Source of the DNA: JAWLFY01 sp041685355
GTDB taxonomy: Bacteria; Planctomycetota; Planctomycetia; Pirellulales; Pirellulaceae
Length of the DNA stretch: 64,000 nucleotides
NCBI GenBank assembly: GCA_041685355.1
Contig: JAWLFY010000006.1
Span: 8,806-72,805, forward strand
Reading direction: 5' to 3'
Shown in pieces: positions 18,448-26,826 of this stretch. The position numbers and the translations under genes were made by a program. The notes under the pieces were generated by a model. It did no database searches, was not told the origin of the DNA, and worked only from the letters and a program-made list of their open reading frames with translations. Position 1 is the first letter of the stretch. Each line of letters starts with the position of its first letter.

Positions 18448-20772
18448 ATGATTTTGAGCCAAGCACTCCAGCGGCGCGGTCGGCGCGCGAGGCACGGAAC
18501 GTCGCTCGGGTCGGTCCTAATCGGATTGTGCTTCTTTGTCGTCTCGCCAGGCGATCGAGGCGTCGCTTTCGGCGAAACGCGAGCCGACGCCTCGGGGCGG
18601 CCTGCTGCGTCGCACGAACCGGACGCGGGTGTGACCTTCGAACGGGACGTGATGTCGGTGCTGTCGAAAGCCGGTTGCAACGCCGGGACATGCCACGGGA
18701 ACTTGAACGGCAAAGGCGGTTTCTTTTTGTCGCTTTGGGGTCACGACGCGGAGCACGATTATCGCCAACTGGTTCGTGCCGCAGACGGACGACGGGTGAA
18801 CCGGATCGACCCCGAGCAGAGCTTGGCACTCTTGAAGGCGACCGCACGGGTCGCGCACGAGGGAGGAAAGCGATTCGACGAGGGGTCGCCCGAATACGAA
18901 ATTTTGTCGCGGTGGATCGCCGAGGGGCTCGCGGGGCCCGACGCGGACGCGGCGGTCGTGACGGGGTTGGAGGTCACGCCGGAGGACGCGGTGCTGTGGG
19001 CGCCGGAGGACGAGGTCCCGCTTTCGGTGTGGGCGACGTTTTCCGACGGGTCACGCCGCGACGTGACGCGGTTGGCGGTATACGAACCGAGCGACCCGCT
19101 GGTGCGGGTGACCGACGAAGGGGTGGTGCGGTTCGCCCAGGCCGGCGTCGTCACGGTGTTGGTCCGATATCTCGACGGCCAAGTCCCGGTCCGCTTGGCG
19201 TACCGGGACGCCGATGATTCGTTCCGGTGGCGAGACCGAACGGCGGACAACTTGATTGACGGTTACGTCTTTGATCGGCTGCGGCAGTTACGGCTCCGAC
19301 CGGCCGATCGAGCGGCGGACCACGTCTTTCTACGCCGGTTGTCGCTCGATTTGCTTGGGGTGTTGCCGACCGCCGACGAGGCACGGGCATTCGTGTCGGA
19401 CCCCTCGCCGGACAAGCGAGAGCGGTTGGTCGACACGATGCTACAACGTCCCGAGTTCGCCGAACGGTGGGCGCTCCATTGGTCGGATTTGGTGCGGAAC
19501 GAAGAGAAGACGCTCGACGCCAAGGGGGTCGAGCGGTTGCACGGCTGGATGCGAGATCGGTTTGCCGACGACGTGCCGATCGATCAGTTCGTCCGCGAGT
19601 TGATCGCGTCGCGCGGGAGCACGTACGAGAACCCGCCGGCGAACTATTGGCGGGCACACCGTGAGCCGCTGGTCCGCGCGGAAACGACGGCGCAGGTGTT
19701 TCTCGGCGTGCGGCTGCAATGTGCGAAGTGCCACAACCATCCGTTCGACCGCTGGTCACAGGACGAGTACTACCAATGGTCGAGTCTGTTCGCGGGGATC
19801 GATTACGAGATCGTCGAGAACGAGCGGCGTGACCGGCTCGACAAACATGAATTCGTGGGCGAGCAGATCGTCAAAGTCGAGAAAGAGGGAGGCGTCAAGA
19901 ACGCGCGGACCGGCGAACCCGCCCCCCCGCGATTCTTGGGCAGCGACGAACCGATCGAAGGAGACCGCCTGGAACACCTCGCGTCGTGGATGACCGAGGG
20001 CGAGAATCGAATGTTTGCCAAAACTCAAGCGAACCGAATCTGGTACCACCTGATGGGCCGTGGGCTGGTCGAGCCGATCGACGATTTGCGGCTGACCAAT
20101 CCGGCTTCGCACCCGGAATTGCTTGAACGGCTCGCCGACGAGTTGGTCGAGAACGACTTCAGCTTGAAACATCTGGTCCGCACGATCGTGCTGTCCGAAG
20201 CGTATCAGATGGATTCCGAACTCGACGAATCGCAACTCGGCGACCGCGAACAATACGACGAGCGGTTGTACGCCCGGGCGGTGGTCAAGCGGCTTTCGGC
20301 GGAGCAGATCTTGGACGCCCAATCGCACGTGCTGGGGGTCCCCGCGGATTTCGAGGGGTACGCGAGCGGGACCCGCGCCGGCCAGATCGCGGGGGTGGAA
20401 CGGGTGCGGCGGAAGTTGAGCGACGGCGACGTGTTCCTACGTCAATTCGGCAAGCCGGAGCGGTTGTTGGCGTGTGAATGCGAGCGGAGTGACGAGCCGA
20501 CGCTGGGGCAAGCGTTGCGGTTGATCGGCGGAGAGAGCCTGCACCGCCGGCTACTCCGTCCGGACAACCGAATCGGAAAGTTGTTGGCCGAGTCGTCCAC
20601 CCCGGAGGAAGCGATCGACGCGTTGTTCTGGACGGCGTTGACCCGTTCGCCCACGGAGGCCGAACGGGAGTCGACGCTGGCGTTGATCCGGGAGACGGGC
20701 GATGAGCGGGCCGTCCTGGAAGACCTGACGTGGGCGCTTTTGAACGCGAAAGAATTGATTTTTAGGAATTAG
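18448..20772 (+). CDS. PSCyt1/Ig-like/DUF1549/DUF1553 cytochrome protein
   Basis: A secreted protein of 774 residues (signal segment about 18-42). Order: a PSCyt1-type haem region with GCNAGTCHGN (Cys77, Cys82, His83, a CX4CH spacing), a beta Ig-like segment (about 165-255), the DUF1549 domain from DNLIDGYVF with a second haem site CAKCHNHPFDRW (Cys425, Cys428, His429), then DUF1553 to the end (AKTQANRIWYHLMGRGLVEP, LTRSPTEAERES). The family is abundant in planctomycetes and its substrate is unknown; periplasmic electron transfer is inferred from the haem motifs. The DUF1501 gene starts 2 bp after its stop, so the two are surely co-transcribed. This pairing is the standard one for the families. 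Confidence 0.93.
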   Translation: MILSQALQRRGRRARHGTSLGSVLIGLCFFVVSPGDRGVAFGETRADASGRPAASHEPDAGVTFERDVMSVLSKAGCNAGTCHGNLNGKGGFFLSLWGHDAEHDYRQLVRAADGRRVNRIDPEQSLALLKATARVAHEGGKRFDEGSPEYEILSRWIAEGLAGPDADAAVVTGLEVTPEDAVLWAPEDEVPLSVWATFSDGSRRDVTRLAVYEPSDPLVRVTDEGVVRFAQAGVVTVLVRYLDGQVPVRLAYRDADDSFRWRDRTADNLIDGYVFDRLRQLRLRPADRAADHVFLRRLSLDLLGVLPTADEARAFVSDPSPDKRERLVDTMLQRPEFAERWALHWSDLVRNEEKTLDAKGVERLHGWMRDRFADDVPIDQFVRELIASRGSTYENPPANYWRAHREPLVRAETTAQVFLGVRLQCAKCHNHPFDRWSQDEYYQWSSLFAGIDYEIVENERRDRLDKHEFVGEQIVKVEKEGGVKNARTGEPAPPRFLGSDEPIEGDRLEHLASWMTEGENRMFAKTQANRIWYHLMGRGLVEPIDDLRLTNPASHPELLERLADELVENDFSLKHLVRTIVLSEAYQMDSELDESQLGDREQYDERLYARAVVKRLSAEQILDAQSHVLGVPADFEGYASGTRAGQIAGVERVRRKLSDGDVFLRQFGKPERLLACECERSDEPTLGQALRLIGGESLHRRLLRPDNRIGKLLAESSTPEEAIDALFWTALTRSPTEAERESTLALIRETGDERAVLEDLTWALLNAKELIFRN

Positions 20773-20774
20773 CC

Positions 20775-22202
20775 ATGAGATCACGTCCGCTTCAGCGACC
20801 GACGTTCCAGCGACCGGGGAGGACTTCGTGCCCGAACTTCCGATCGCTCGACCTTTCCCGTCGCAGTCTGCTTCGGATCGGCGGGACGGGGATGTTGGGG
20901 TTGAACCTGCCGACGCTGCTGCGTGCGGCCGAGCGGCCCGACGCCCCGGCGGCGCGGGCGAAGCGGGTGATCTTTTTGTTCCAGTGGGGCGGGCCGAGCC
21001 ATCTCGATACGTTCGACATGAAGCCCGACGCGCCGTCGGAGATCCGGGGCCCGCTGCGGCCGATCTCCAGCGTCGTCCCGGGGCTGCCGGTGTGCGAGCA
21101 CTTTCCGGAGATGGCGAAGCGGATGGACCGGGTCACGCTGATCCGCAGCATGACCCACACGATGAAGAACCATAACTCCGCCGGCTACTACGCGTTGACC
21201 GGCCATGCCCCGCCCAGCGACGATCAACGGCTTCGGGATTCGCCCGACCTGTGGCCCGGCTACGGCTCGGTCGTTGACCGGTTGGGGCCGAACCGTGGCG
21301 AGATGCCGACGTTCGTTTCGTACCCGCACACGATCGCCGACGGATCGGTCACGCCGGGGCAACACGCCAGCTTTCTGGGCAAGCGGCACGACCCGTTTTT
21401 CTTCAAGAACGACCCGAACGAGCCCGGGTTCCAGCTCCCGGAGTTGACTCTGCCGAGCGATTTAAAGCTCGACCGGATGCGGCGTCGTCGGGAGCTGCAG
21501 CAGTTGGTCGATCAACAGGCCCGGTTGCTCGACCGGTCGGCCGCGGCGCGTGGGTTCGACGACTACTACGAGAAGGCGATCTCGATGTTGACGTCCGACA
21601 AGGTACGGGCGGCGTTCGACATCGAAAGCGAGCCGGAGTCGGTGCGGGACCGCTACGGCCGCACGACGTACGGCCAAGGCTGTCTGCTCGCACGGCGTCT
21701 GGTCGAGGCCGGGGTGAAGTTCGTCACGGTTTACTTCTCGCGGTCGATCGGCGGCCGACGGGTGAACGACGGGGGCTGGGACACGCACGGGTTCGACGAC
21801 ACGCGGATGTACAAAATCGTCGACAAGTACCAACACCCGATCACCGACCAGACGCTCCCGACGTTGTTGGACGATCTGGAGGACCGTGGCTTGTTGGACG
21901 AAACGTTGGTGGTGTGGATGGGCGAGTTCGGACGAACGCCGAAGATCAACAAGAACGAAAGCCGAGACCATTGGCCCCAGTGCTACACGGCGATGTTGGC
22001 CGGGGGCGGGGTGAAGCGTGGTTACGTCCACGGCGCTTCGGACGCCAACGGGATGTTCCCCGATCGTCACCCGGTCCGCCCCGATGACCTGGCCGCCACG
22101 ATGTATTCGTTGTTGGGGATCGACCCGGCAACCGAAGTCTACGACCGCGCCGACCGGCCGCTGATGATCGCCGGCAAACCGGTAACCGACGTGTTCGCTT
22201 AA
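20775..22202 (+). CDS. DUF1501 Tat-exported sulfatase-like protein
   Basis: A protein of 475 residues. A twin-arginine signal LSRRSLLRIGG (Arg29, Arg30) followed by GTGMLGLNLPTLL predicts folded export by Tat. The body reads as DUF1501, an alkaline-phosphatase/sulfatase-fold family: FLFQWGGPSHLDTFDMKPD near the start, GGWDTHGFDDTRMY, VVWMGEFGRTPKINK and GRDHWP-like SRDHWPQCYTAMLAGGG near the end, where the Asp and His residues could bind metal. The start is 2 bp after the DUF1549 stop. Known gene neighbourhoods always pair these families; the joint reaction is not established. A strong inverted repeat lies directly after the stop. Confidence 0.93.
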   Translation: MRSRPLQRPTFQRPGRTSCPNFRSLDLSRRSLLRIGGTGMLGLNLPTLLRAAERPDAPAARAKRVIFLFQWGGPSHLDTFDMKPDAPSEIRGPLRPISSVVPGLPVCEHFPEMAKRMDRVTLIRSMTHTMKNHNSAGYYALTGHAPPSDDQRLRDSPDLWPGYGSVVDRLGPNRGEMPTFVSYPHTIADGSVTPGQHASFLGKRHDPFFFKNDPNEPGFQLPELTLPSDLKLDRMRRRRELQQLVDQQARLLDRSAAARGFDDYYEKAISMLTSDKVRAAFDIESEPESVRDRYGRTTYGQGCLLARRLVEAGVKFVTVYFSRSIGGRRVNDGGWDTHGFDDTRMYKIVDKYQHPITDQTLPTLLDDLEDRGLLDETLVVWMGEFGRTPKINKNESRDHWPQCYTAMLAGGGVKRGYVHGASDANGMFPDRHPVRPDDLAATMYSLLGIDPATEVYDRADRPLMIAGKPVTDVFA

Positions 22203-22218
22203 GGCTTGCCGAAAAGCA

Positions 22219-22274
22219 AAAAGGGGAAGGGGGTCGTTTTGCGAAAGGCGAGCTTTTTACCCCCTTCCCCTTTT
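22219..22274. terminator. Strong inverted repeat after the DUF1501 gene
   Basis: Arms of 16 bp, aaaaggggaagggggt (22219-22234) and acccccttcccctttt (22259-22274), are perfectly complementary with a 24-nt loop, 17 bp after the DUF1501 stop. With A-rich and T-rich ends it could work as a rho-independent terminator in either direction. It may instead be a dispersed palindromic element that landed here. It would uncouple the following PSCyt1/WD40 gene from the DUF1549-DUF1501 pair. Confidence 0.7.
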
Positions 22275-22334
22275 GGTTCTTCGGATCACGAAGCGGAAGA
22301 TCGAGTGGCGGCCGCCGACTGAGCCGCAGATGAT

Positions 22335-22430
22335 AAAGTGGACGCAAAGTCGCAGAGACGGGGCGTCGCTGAGCCGACCGGTTTTCCCTCTGCGTCCTTG
22401 CGCCCCCGCGTCTCTGCGTCCCCTTCCTCC
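22335..22430. repeat. Dispersed-repeat-like imperfect palindrome
   Basis: The left part, ggacgcaaagtcgcagagac, and the right part with ctctgcgtccttgcg and cgtctctgcgtcc are imperfect reverse complements. This composition is typical of a short interspersed element seen in many planctomycete and other bacterial genomes. It lies just before the PSCyt1/WD40 start. Confidence 0.6.
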
Positions 22431-22453
22431 GCCCTCGAACCCCAAGCGATCCG

Positions 22454-24523
22454 ATGATCGGTTTCCAAATCATCCCGCACCGATGCGGGCGGGCGAATCG
22501 TCTCTCGCCGTTCTCCGGATTCGCGGCGTTCTCCGGATTCGTTGTGACTCCGCTGGCGGTCGTGATCGGGATCATGCTGGCGGCGGAACCGGCTCGGCTC
22601 GGCGCGGGACCGCCGGATGCCGCGGAACCGAGACTTAACGCTGAGAGCAACGTATCGGATGCGAACGCCGAACCGAAGGAGGACACGGACGACGTCGACG
22701 CGCGGGTGAAGGGATTGGACGCGAAGATCGCCGAGAGTTTTCGCGAGGAGCGGAAGCTTCAAGACGAGATCCGCGCGGCCCGGGCGGCGGCGACCGATTT
22801 GGACCGCGACTGGAAGAGCTTGGTCGGCCAAGTCGACGCGATCCGGGCCGAACAGAAACGGCTGGAAAACGAGATCAAGAAGTCACAGGAGTCTCGCGAG
22901 GAAGCGGCCGAAGAACGGAAGGACGCCGCAGAGGAAGTGAAGGCGGCGCGGAAGGCGTTGGAAGCGGCGAAGAAGCGTTTGGCGGATGCCGAGACGCGAG
23001 TGCGTGAGGCAGACGAAAAGGCCGAAGCGGGTGCCCAATCCGCGACGGAAGCGGAGCAGCAGTTGACGTCGCTTCCCGCGAAGTTGGAACCGCTCATGCC
23101 GGCGGTCGAAGAGGCCCGCGAGGCGAGCGAGTCTTGGCGGGAAGAGATCGAGAAGCTGGAGTCGAAGGCGTCCCGATTGGCGGAGCGACGCGAGCAATGG
23201 CGCGAGCAGATCGAGACGACGCTTCGCGACAGCGACCGGTGGGTCTCGTTCGCCGACGAGGTCGCGCCGATCTTTCACGCCCGCTGTGTCGCCTGTCACA
23301 ACGCCCGCAACGTGAAGGGTGGTTACAACATGTCCAACTTCGCGGCGATCCGGTCGGAATCCGATTCGGGGTATGCGATCGAGCCTGGGGATTCGGCCGG
23401 GTCGCTGCTGTATCAGTCAATTGTTGACGGGTGGATGCCGTACGAGTCGGACCCGTTGCCCGAGGACGAAGTCGCGACGATCCGTCGTTGGATCGAATTC
23501 GGGGCGCGGCTCGATACCAAGGTCGACGCGGAAACGAAGCTGATCCGGGTGATCCCTCGCGTCGACCAACCTGACCCGCCGGCTCGGTACCGGGCGGCGA
23601 TCCCGGTTACCGCGGTCGCGATCGACCCGTCGGGGAAGTGGCTGGCGAGCTCCGGGTACCACGAGGTGTTGCTGTGGTCGTTGTCCGACCGGAAGCTTGA
23701 GCGGCGGATCGTGAACGTCGCCCAGCGGGTTTATGGGTTGGCGTTTCATCCGGACGGTCGCCGCATCGCGGTGGCATGTGGGACGCCCGGGCGGATCGGC
23801 GAGTTGAAACTGTTTGACCGCGAAACGGGCGAGTTACTGGCGTACCCGGTGGTGTCCGAGGACGTCCTTTTTGATGTCGCGTTTTCACCCGACGGGAGCC
23901 GTCTCGCGACGTGCGGTGCGGACGGGACGATCGCGATCGTGGAGCTCGACGATTTGGAACGGGAGCCGTTGCGGATCGACGACCATTCGGATTGGGTCCA
24001 CCAGATCGACTGGTCATCGGACGGGAAGTGGTTGGTGTCCGCGAGTCGCGACAAGACGGCGAAGGTGTTTGACGCGGAGACCGGTCGGTTGCGGGTTACC
24101 TTCAGCGGTCACGACGCCGATGTGACCTCGGCGAGGTTCCTTGCCGACGGCGAGCGGGTCGTCAGCGGCGGAGGCGACCGCCGGCTACGGGTGTGGAAGA
24201 TCGGCGACGCCAAGCAACAGCGGGAGATCAAGGGGATCGACGGCGAGGTCCGGGAGATAAGACTGATCGAGGGGAAGCTCGTCGTGTCGGTCACGAGCGA
24301 CGACCGGGTTCGCATCGACGACGCCGGGGATGGCAAACGGATCGTCGAGGGGAAAGCGCCCGACGGTTGGCTCACCCGTGTCGCGATCAACGACGAGGGG
24401 ACGACGCTGGTCGTCGGCGACCAATCGGGTCAGCTCCACCGATTCCGGTTGGACGTTTCTGCCGGGACGATCGAGCACCGATCGGAGTGGGTCGCGATCC
24501 CGGAACCGGACGACGGTCAGTAG
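22454..24523 (+). CDS. PSCyt1 cytochrome / WD40 repeat protein with coiled coil
   Basis: A protein of 689 residues. A hydrophobic signal-like segment (about 25-50) precedes a long charged coiled coil (about 75-260, many Glu, Lys and Ala). A PSCyt1 haem motif CVACHN follows (Cys278, Cys281, His282) with the family signature GGYNMSNF and a DGWMPYESDPLPEDEV stretch. Residues about 375-670 hold seven or so WD40 repeats (for instance HSDWVHQIDWSSDGKWLVSA, SGHDADVTSARFLADGERVV). The order coiled coil, cytochrome, propeller is usual for planctomycete partners of the DUF1549/DUF1501 pair, so a periplasmic scaffold or electron-carrier role is likely. Its last 7 bp overlap the end of the convergent lipoprotein gene. 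Confidence 0.92.
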   Translation: MIGFQIIPHRCGRANRLSPFSGFAAFSGFVVTPLAVVIGIMLAAEPARLGAGPPDAAEPRLNAESNVSDANAEPKEDTDDVDARVKGLDAKIAESFREERKLQDEIRAARAAATDLDRDWKSLVGQVDAIRAEQKRLENEIKKSQESREEAAEERKDAAEEVKAARKALEAAKKRLADAETRVREADEKAEAGAQSATEAEQQLTSLPAKLEPLMPAVEEAREASESWREEIEKLESKASRLAERREQWREQIETTLRDSDRWVSFADEVAPIFHARCVACHNARNVKGGYNMSNFAAIRSESDSGYAIEPGDSAGSLLYQSIVDGWMPYESDPLPEDEVATIRRWIEFGARLDTKVDAETKLIRVIPRVDQPDPPARYRAAIPVTAVAIDPSGKWLASSGYHEVLLWSLSDRKLERRIVNVAQRVYGLAFHPDGRRIAVACGTPGRIGELKLFDRETGELLAYPVVSEDVLFDVAFSPDGSRLATCGADGTIAIVELDDLEREPLRIDDHSDWVHQIDWSSDGKWLVSASRDKTAKVFDAETGRLRVTFSGHDADVTSARFLADGERVVSGGGDRRLRVWKIGDAKQQREIKGIDGEVREIRLIEGKLVVSVTSDDRVRIDDAGDGKRIVEGKAPDGWLTRVAINDEGTTLVVGDQSGQLHRFRLDVSAGTIEHRSEWVAIPEPDDGQ

Positions 24524-25425
24524 CGGGGCGTGGGGGCTCGCCACGGCAGATCGGCGTCGGACCCGCGAGAGTCAGCGGATCGCCCCGCGTCGGTTTGGCC
24601 CGTCGGCTCGGTCGACGGGAACGACTCGGGCATCGCTTGGAACCGCGCGGGCGTCGAATCGGATTTCGTGGCGGGCATCGGTTGCAGTCGGGGGGGCGCC
24701 GTGGACGCCCGGAGTTCCGGCGGCGACGGGACACCGGACGTGTCAGCGGGATCGACGCCGGCTTGGGCGTAAGACGCGCCGCGGGCAACACCGAACTGGC
24801 CGGCCGCGGATTGGGGTGCGCCCGTTCGGCGGGGGTCCGTTCGGTGGGGGCCCGTTCGGTGGGGACCCGTTCGGTCCGGAACGGAGTGGACGCCCCATGG
24901 GTTGCTGGCGAGGGACGGTTGGCGGGTCGGATAGCCGGGCGGGGCGGGGGCGCGAGTGAAATCGTTGACCGGCATCCCGTCGAGTCTGGGGACCATCCCG
25001 CCGGCGTTGCCGCTTGCGAGCGAGTTTCCTCGGGCAAAGTCGGGCGCCACCGATTGTGTTTCGGTCCAGCCGACCGGTTGGACTTGCGAACCGGGAGTGG
25101 CCGCGACGTATCCGGAGGCGGCGTTCGCCGGGGCGAAGTTTTGCGACGTCGCGTTCACCGGGGCGACGCCACCGAGGTAGTTGTTCGCGGTGCCGTAGCT
25201 TCCTGTCCCGGGGGGGGCGACGCGGGTGGAGCCTCCGAACGGTCCCAGTTGTGGGCCGGCGGCGGAGGAGGATCCGTGTGGGGCGAGGGGGCTGACGGGG
25301 GTCAACGCCGTGCCGCCGTTGGGGCCGTTGGCTTGTTGGCAACCGGCCGCCGAGACGAGCGCCAGCGCCAAGAAGGACGTCGTCGGGCGGGCCGGCAGGG
25401 ACGCCGTCGGGCAGGATCGTCGCAT
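24517..25425 (-). CDS. Lipoprotein, proline/serine-rich, unknown function
   Basis: About 302 residues from the ATG at 25425 (MRRSCPTASLPARPTTSF); the longer in-frame start at 25479 would bury the signal. The lipobox is LALVSAAGC, so the mature protein begins CQQANGPNGG. The rest is low-complexity and rich in Pro, Ser, Ala, Gly and Thr, with no recognisable domain, and carries four in-frame 15-bp repeats (RTGPH-type, 24821-24880). The stop overlaps the end of the PSCyt1/WD40 gene on the other strand by 7 bp. It may be an envelope linker protein; the function is not known to me. Confidence 0.75.
   Translation of the reverse strand: MRRSCPTASLPARPTTSFLALALVSAAGCQQANGPNGGTALTPVSPLAPHGSSSAAGPQLGPFGGSTRVAPPGTGSYGTANNYLGGVAPVNATSQNFAPANAASGYVAATPGSQVQPVGWTETQSVAPDFARGNSLASGNAGGMVPRLDGMPVNDFTRAPAPPGYPTRQPSLASNPWGVHSVPDRTGPHRTGPHRTDPRRTGAPQSAAGQFGVARGASYAQAGVDPADTSGVPSPPELRASTAPPRLQPMPATKSDSTPARFQAMPESFPSTEPTGQTDAGRSADSRGSDADLPWRAPTPRY
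24821..24880 (-). repeat. 15-bp in-frame tandem repeat
   Basis: Four copies of a 15-bp unit (cccgttcggtggggg on the + strand) inside the lipoprotein gene; they encode five-residue units of the RTGPH type. The last copy is degenerate. Confidence 0.95.
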
Positions 25426-25627
25426 CGTTTTCAACCGGTCCGGGGTTGGGAAACAGGCATCTTGCCGGAGCTTTAACAAATCTTGAGATTTTCTCGAAAG
25501 GGCAGATGACGATCTTTCGCTGGGGAGGCGTGCCGTTCGGCTGATGGCGGGTCGCGCGATTGCCGATCCTTACCCAGGAGGAACGTCCGGAATTTTCCAT
25601 GGGATCGATCGGGTGAGGGAACCGAGC

Positions 25628-26770
25628 ATGTCGCGGCGAAACTTGTCCGAGCGGATCGATCGCACCGTCGGGCCAGGTCGACGGATCGGCCGCCGGGCGT
25701 GGATGCTCGGGTGGACCACCGCGGTCGTCGCGGTGCCGCTGCGGGGCGAATCGCCGGTGGCGGTCGCGTTCCGCCGGGCGGCGGCGACCGACGGAAATCC
25801 GATTCGGATCGGGTCGCACCGGCGGGGTGTCGATCACGCGGTCGTGACCGCGATCGCCGCGGACCCGCGTCACCGGCTGATCGCCGTCGCCGGGGACGAC
25901 TTGGCGGTCCGCATCTTCGACGTCGATTCGATGCGGGTGGTCGAAACGCTGACGGGGCACCGCGACCTGATCCGGTCGCTCCATTTCGATGCCACCGGCG
26001 ATCGGTTGGCGTCGGCGGGGAACGACGGCGATGTGTTCGTTTGGCGTCGTGACGACTGGACGGCCGAACCGGAACGTCATGGCGTCGGCCCGGCGATCGC
26101 TTGCGTTCGATTTACGACCCGAGGCGAAAGACTCTTGGCGGCCGGGTTCGACCGCCGCGTGAGTCTGTTGCGGTGTGGTGTCGAGTCGGCGGAAGGCGAA
26201 CCGGAACCGAACCGTGAGGTCTCGGGCGCCCCGTCCGCGGGCGTTCGGTGTCGATGCGGGGACTTGAGGGCGATCGCGCCGAGTCCTGATCGGAAACGGA
26301 TGGTCGTTGCCGGACGTTCCGGTGAAATCGAAACGTTCGACTTGGGGACGGGGCGTTCGGTGGGACGACAATCGCTACACGATCGGCGGATCCGCGACGT
26401 CGCGTTTCGGCCTGACGGGCGGACGCTCGTTTCCGTCGGGGAGGACGGCACGGTGGTGCTGTACGACACCGAACTGGATGAGAAGTTGGCGGAGGTGAAG
26501 GTCACCACCGGCCGCTTGTTCGCGTTGGCGAACGTCGACGATCGTCACGTCGCGGTCGCCGGGAGCGACAACGTCGTACGGATCATGGACACCGACCCGC
26601 TCGGTGTCATTCATACGTTCGAAGGGCACGTCGGCTCGGTCACGTCGTTGGCCGTCAGCCAGGGTTGGCTGTTCTCCGGCGGGTACGACGCGACCGTTCG
26701 GCGGTGGCCGGTCGAACCGCTAAGGAGCCAACAGCGGATCGCCGAAGGAGACCCGAGGCTCGAGCGGTGA
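25628..26770 (+). CDS. WD40 repeat protein with signal-like amino end
   Basis: About 380 residues from the ATG at 25628 (MSRRNLSERIDRTV); an in-frame ATG at 25544 is less likely. The amino end has GRRAWMLGWTTAVVAVPLRG, a twin-arginine-like or Sec-type signal. Residues about 65-370 are WD40 repeats: VVTAIAADPRHRLIAVAGDD, TGHRDLIRSLHFDATGDRL, IRDVAFRPDGRTLVSVGEDG, EGHVGSVTSLAVSQGWLFSG. The number of blades, six or seven, gives a complete propeller. It lacks the cytochrome and coiled coil of the 22454 gene. The next gene starts 56 bp downstream on the same strand, so the two may be co-transcribed. Confidence 0.88.
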   Translation: MSRRNLSERIDRTVGPGRRIGRRAWMLGWTTAVVAVPLRGESPVAVAFRRAAATDGNPIRIGSHRRGVDHAVVTAIAADPRHRLIAVAGDDLAVRIFDVDSMRVVETLTGHRDLIRSLHFDATGDRLASAGNDGDVFVWRRDDWTAEPERHGVGPAIACVRFTTRGERLLAAGFDRRVSLLRCGVESAEGEPEPNREVSGAPSAGVRCRCGDLRAIAPSPDRKRMVVAGRSGEIETFDLGTGRSVGRQSLHDRRIRDVAFRPDGRTLVSVGEDGTVVLYDTELDEKLAEVKVTTGRLFALANVDDRHVAVAGSDNVVRIMDTDPLGVIHTFEGHVGSVTSLAVSQGWLFSGGYDATVRRWPVEPLRSQQRIAEGDPRLER

Positions 26771-26826
26771 CGTCCGGTCGGTCGGCGAATTCGGGGGAAC
26801 AGAGAAGGCACAGGGAGGTGTCGAGC

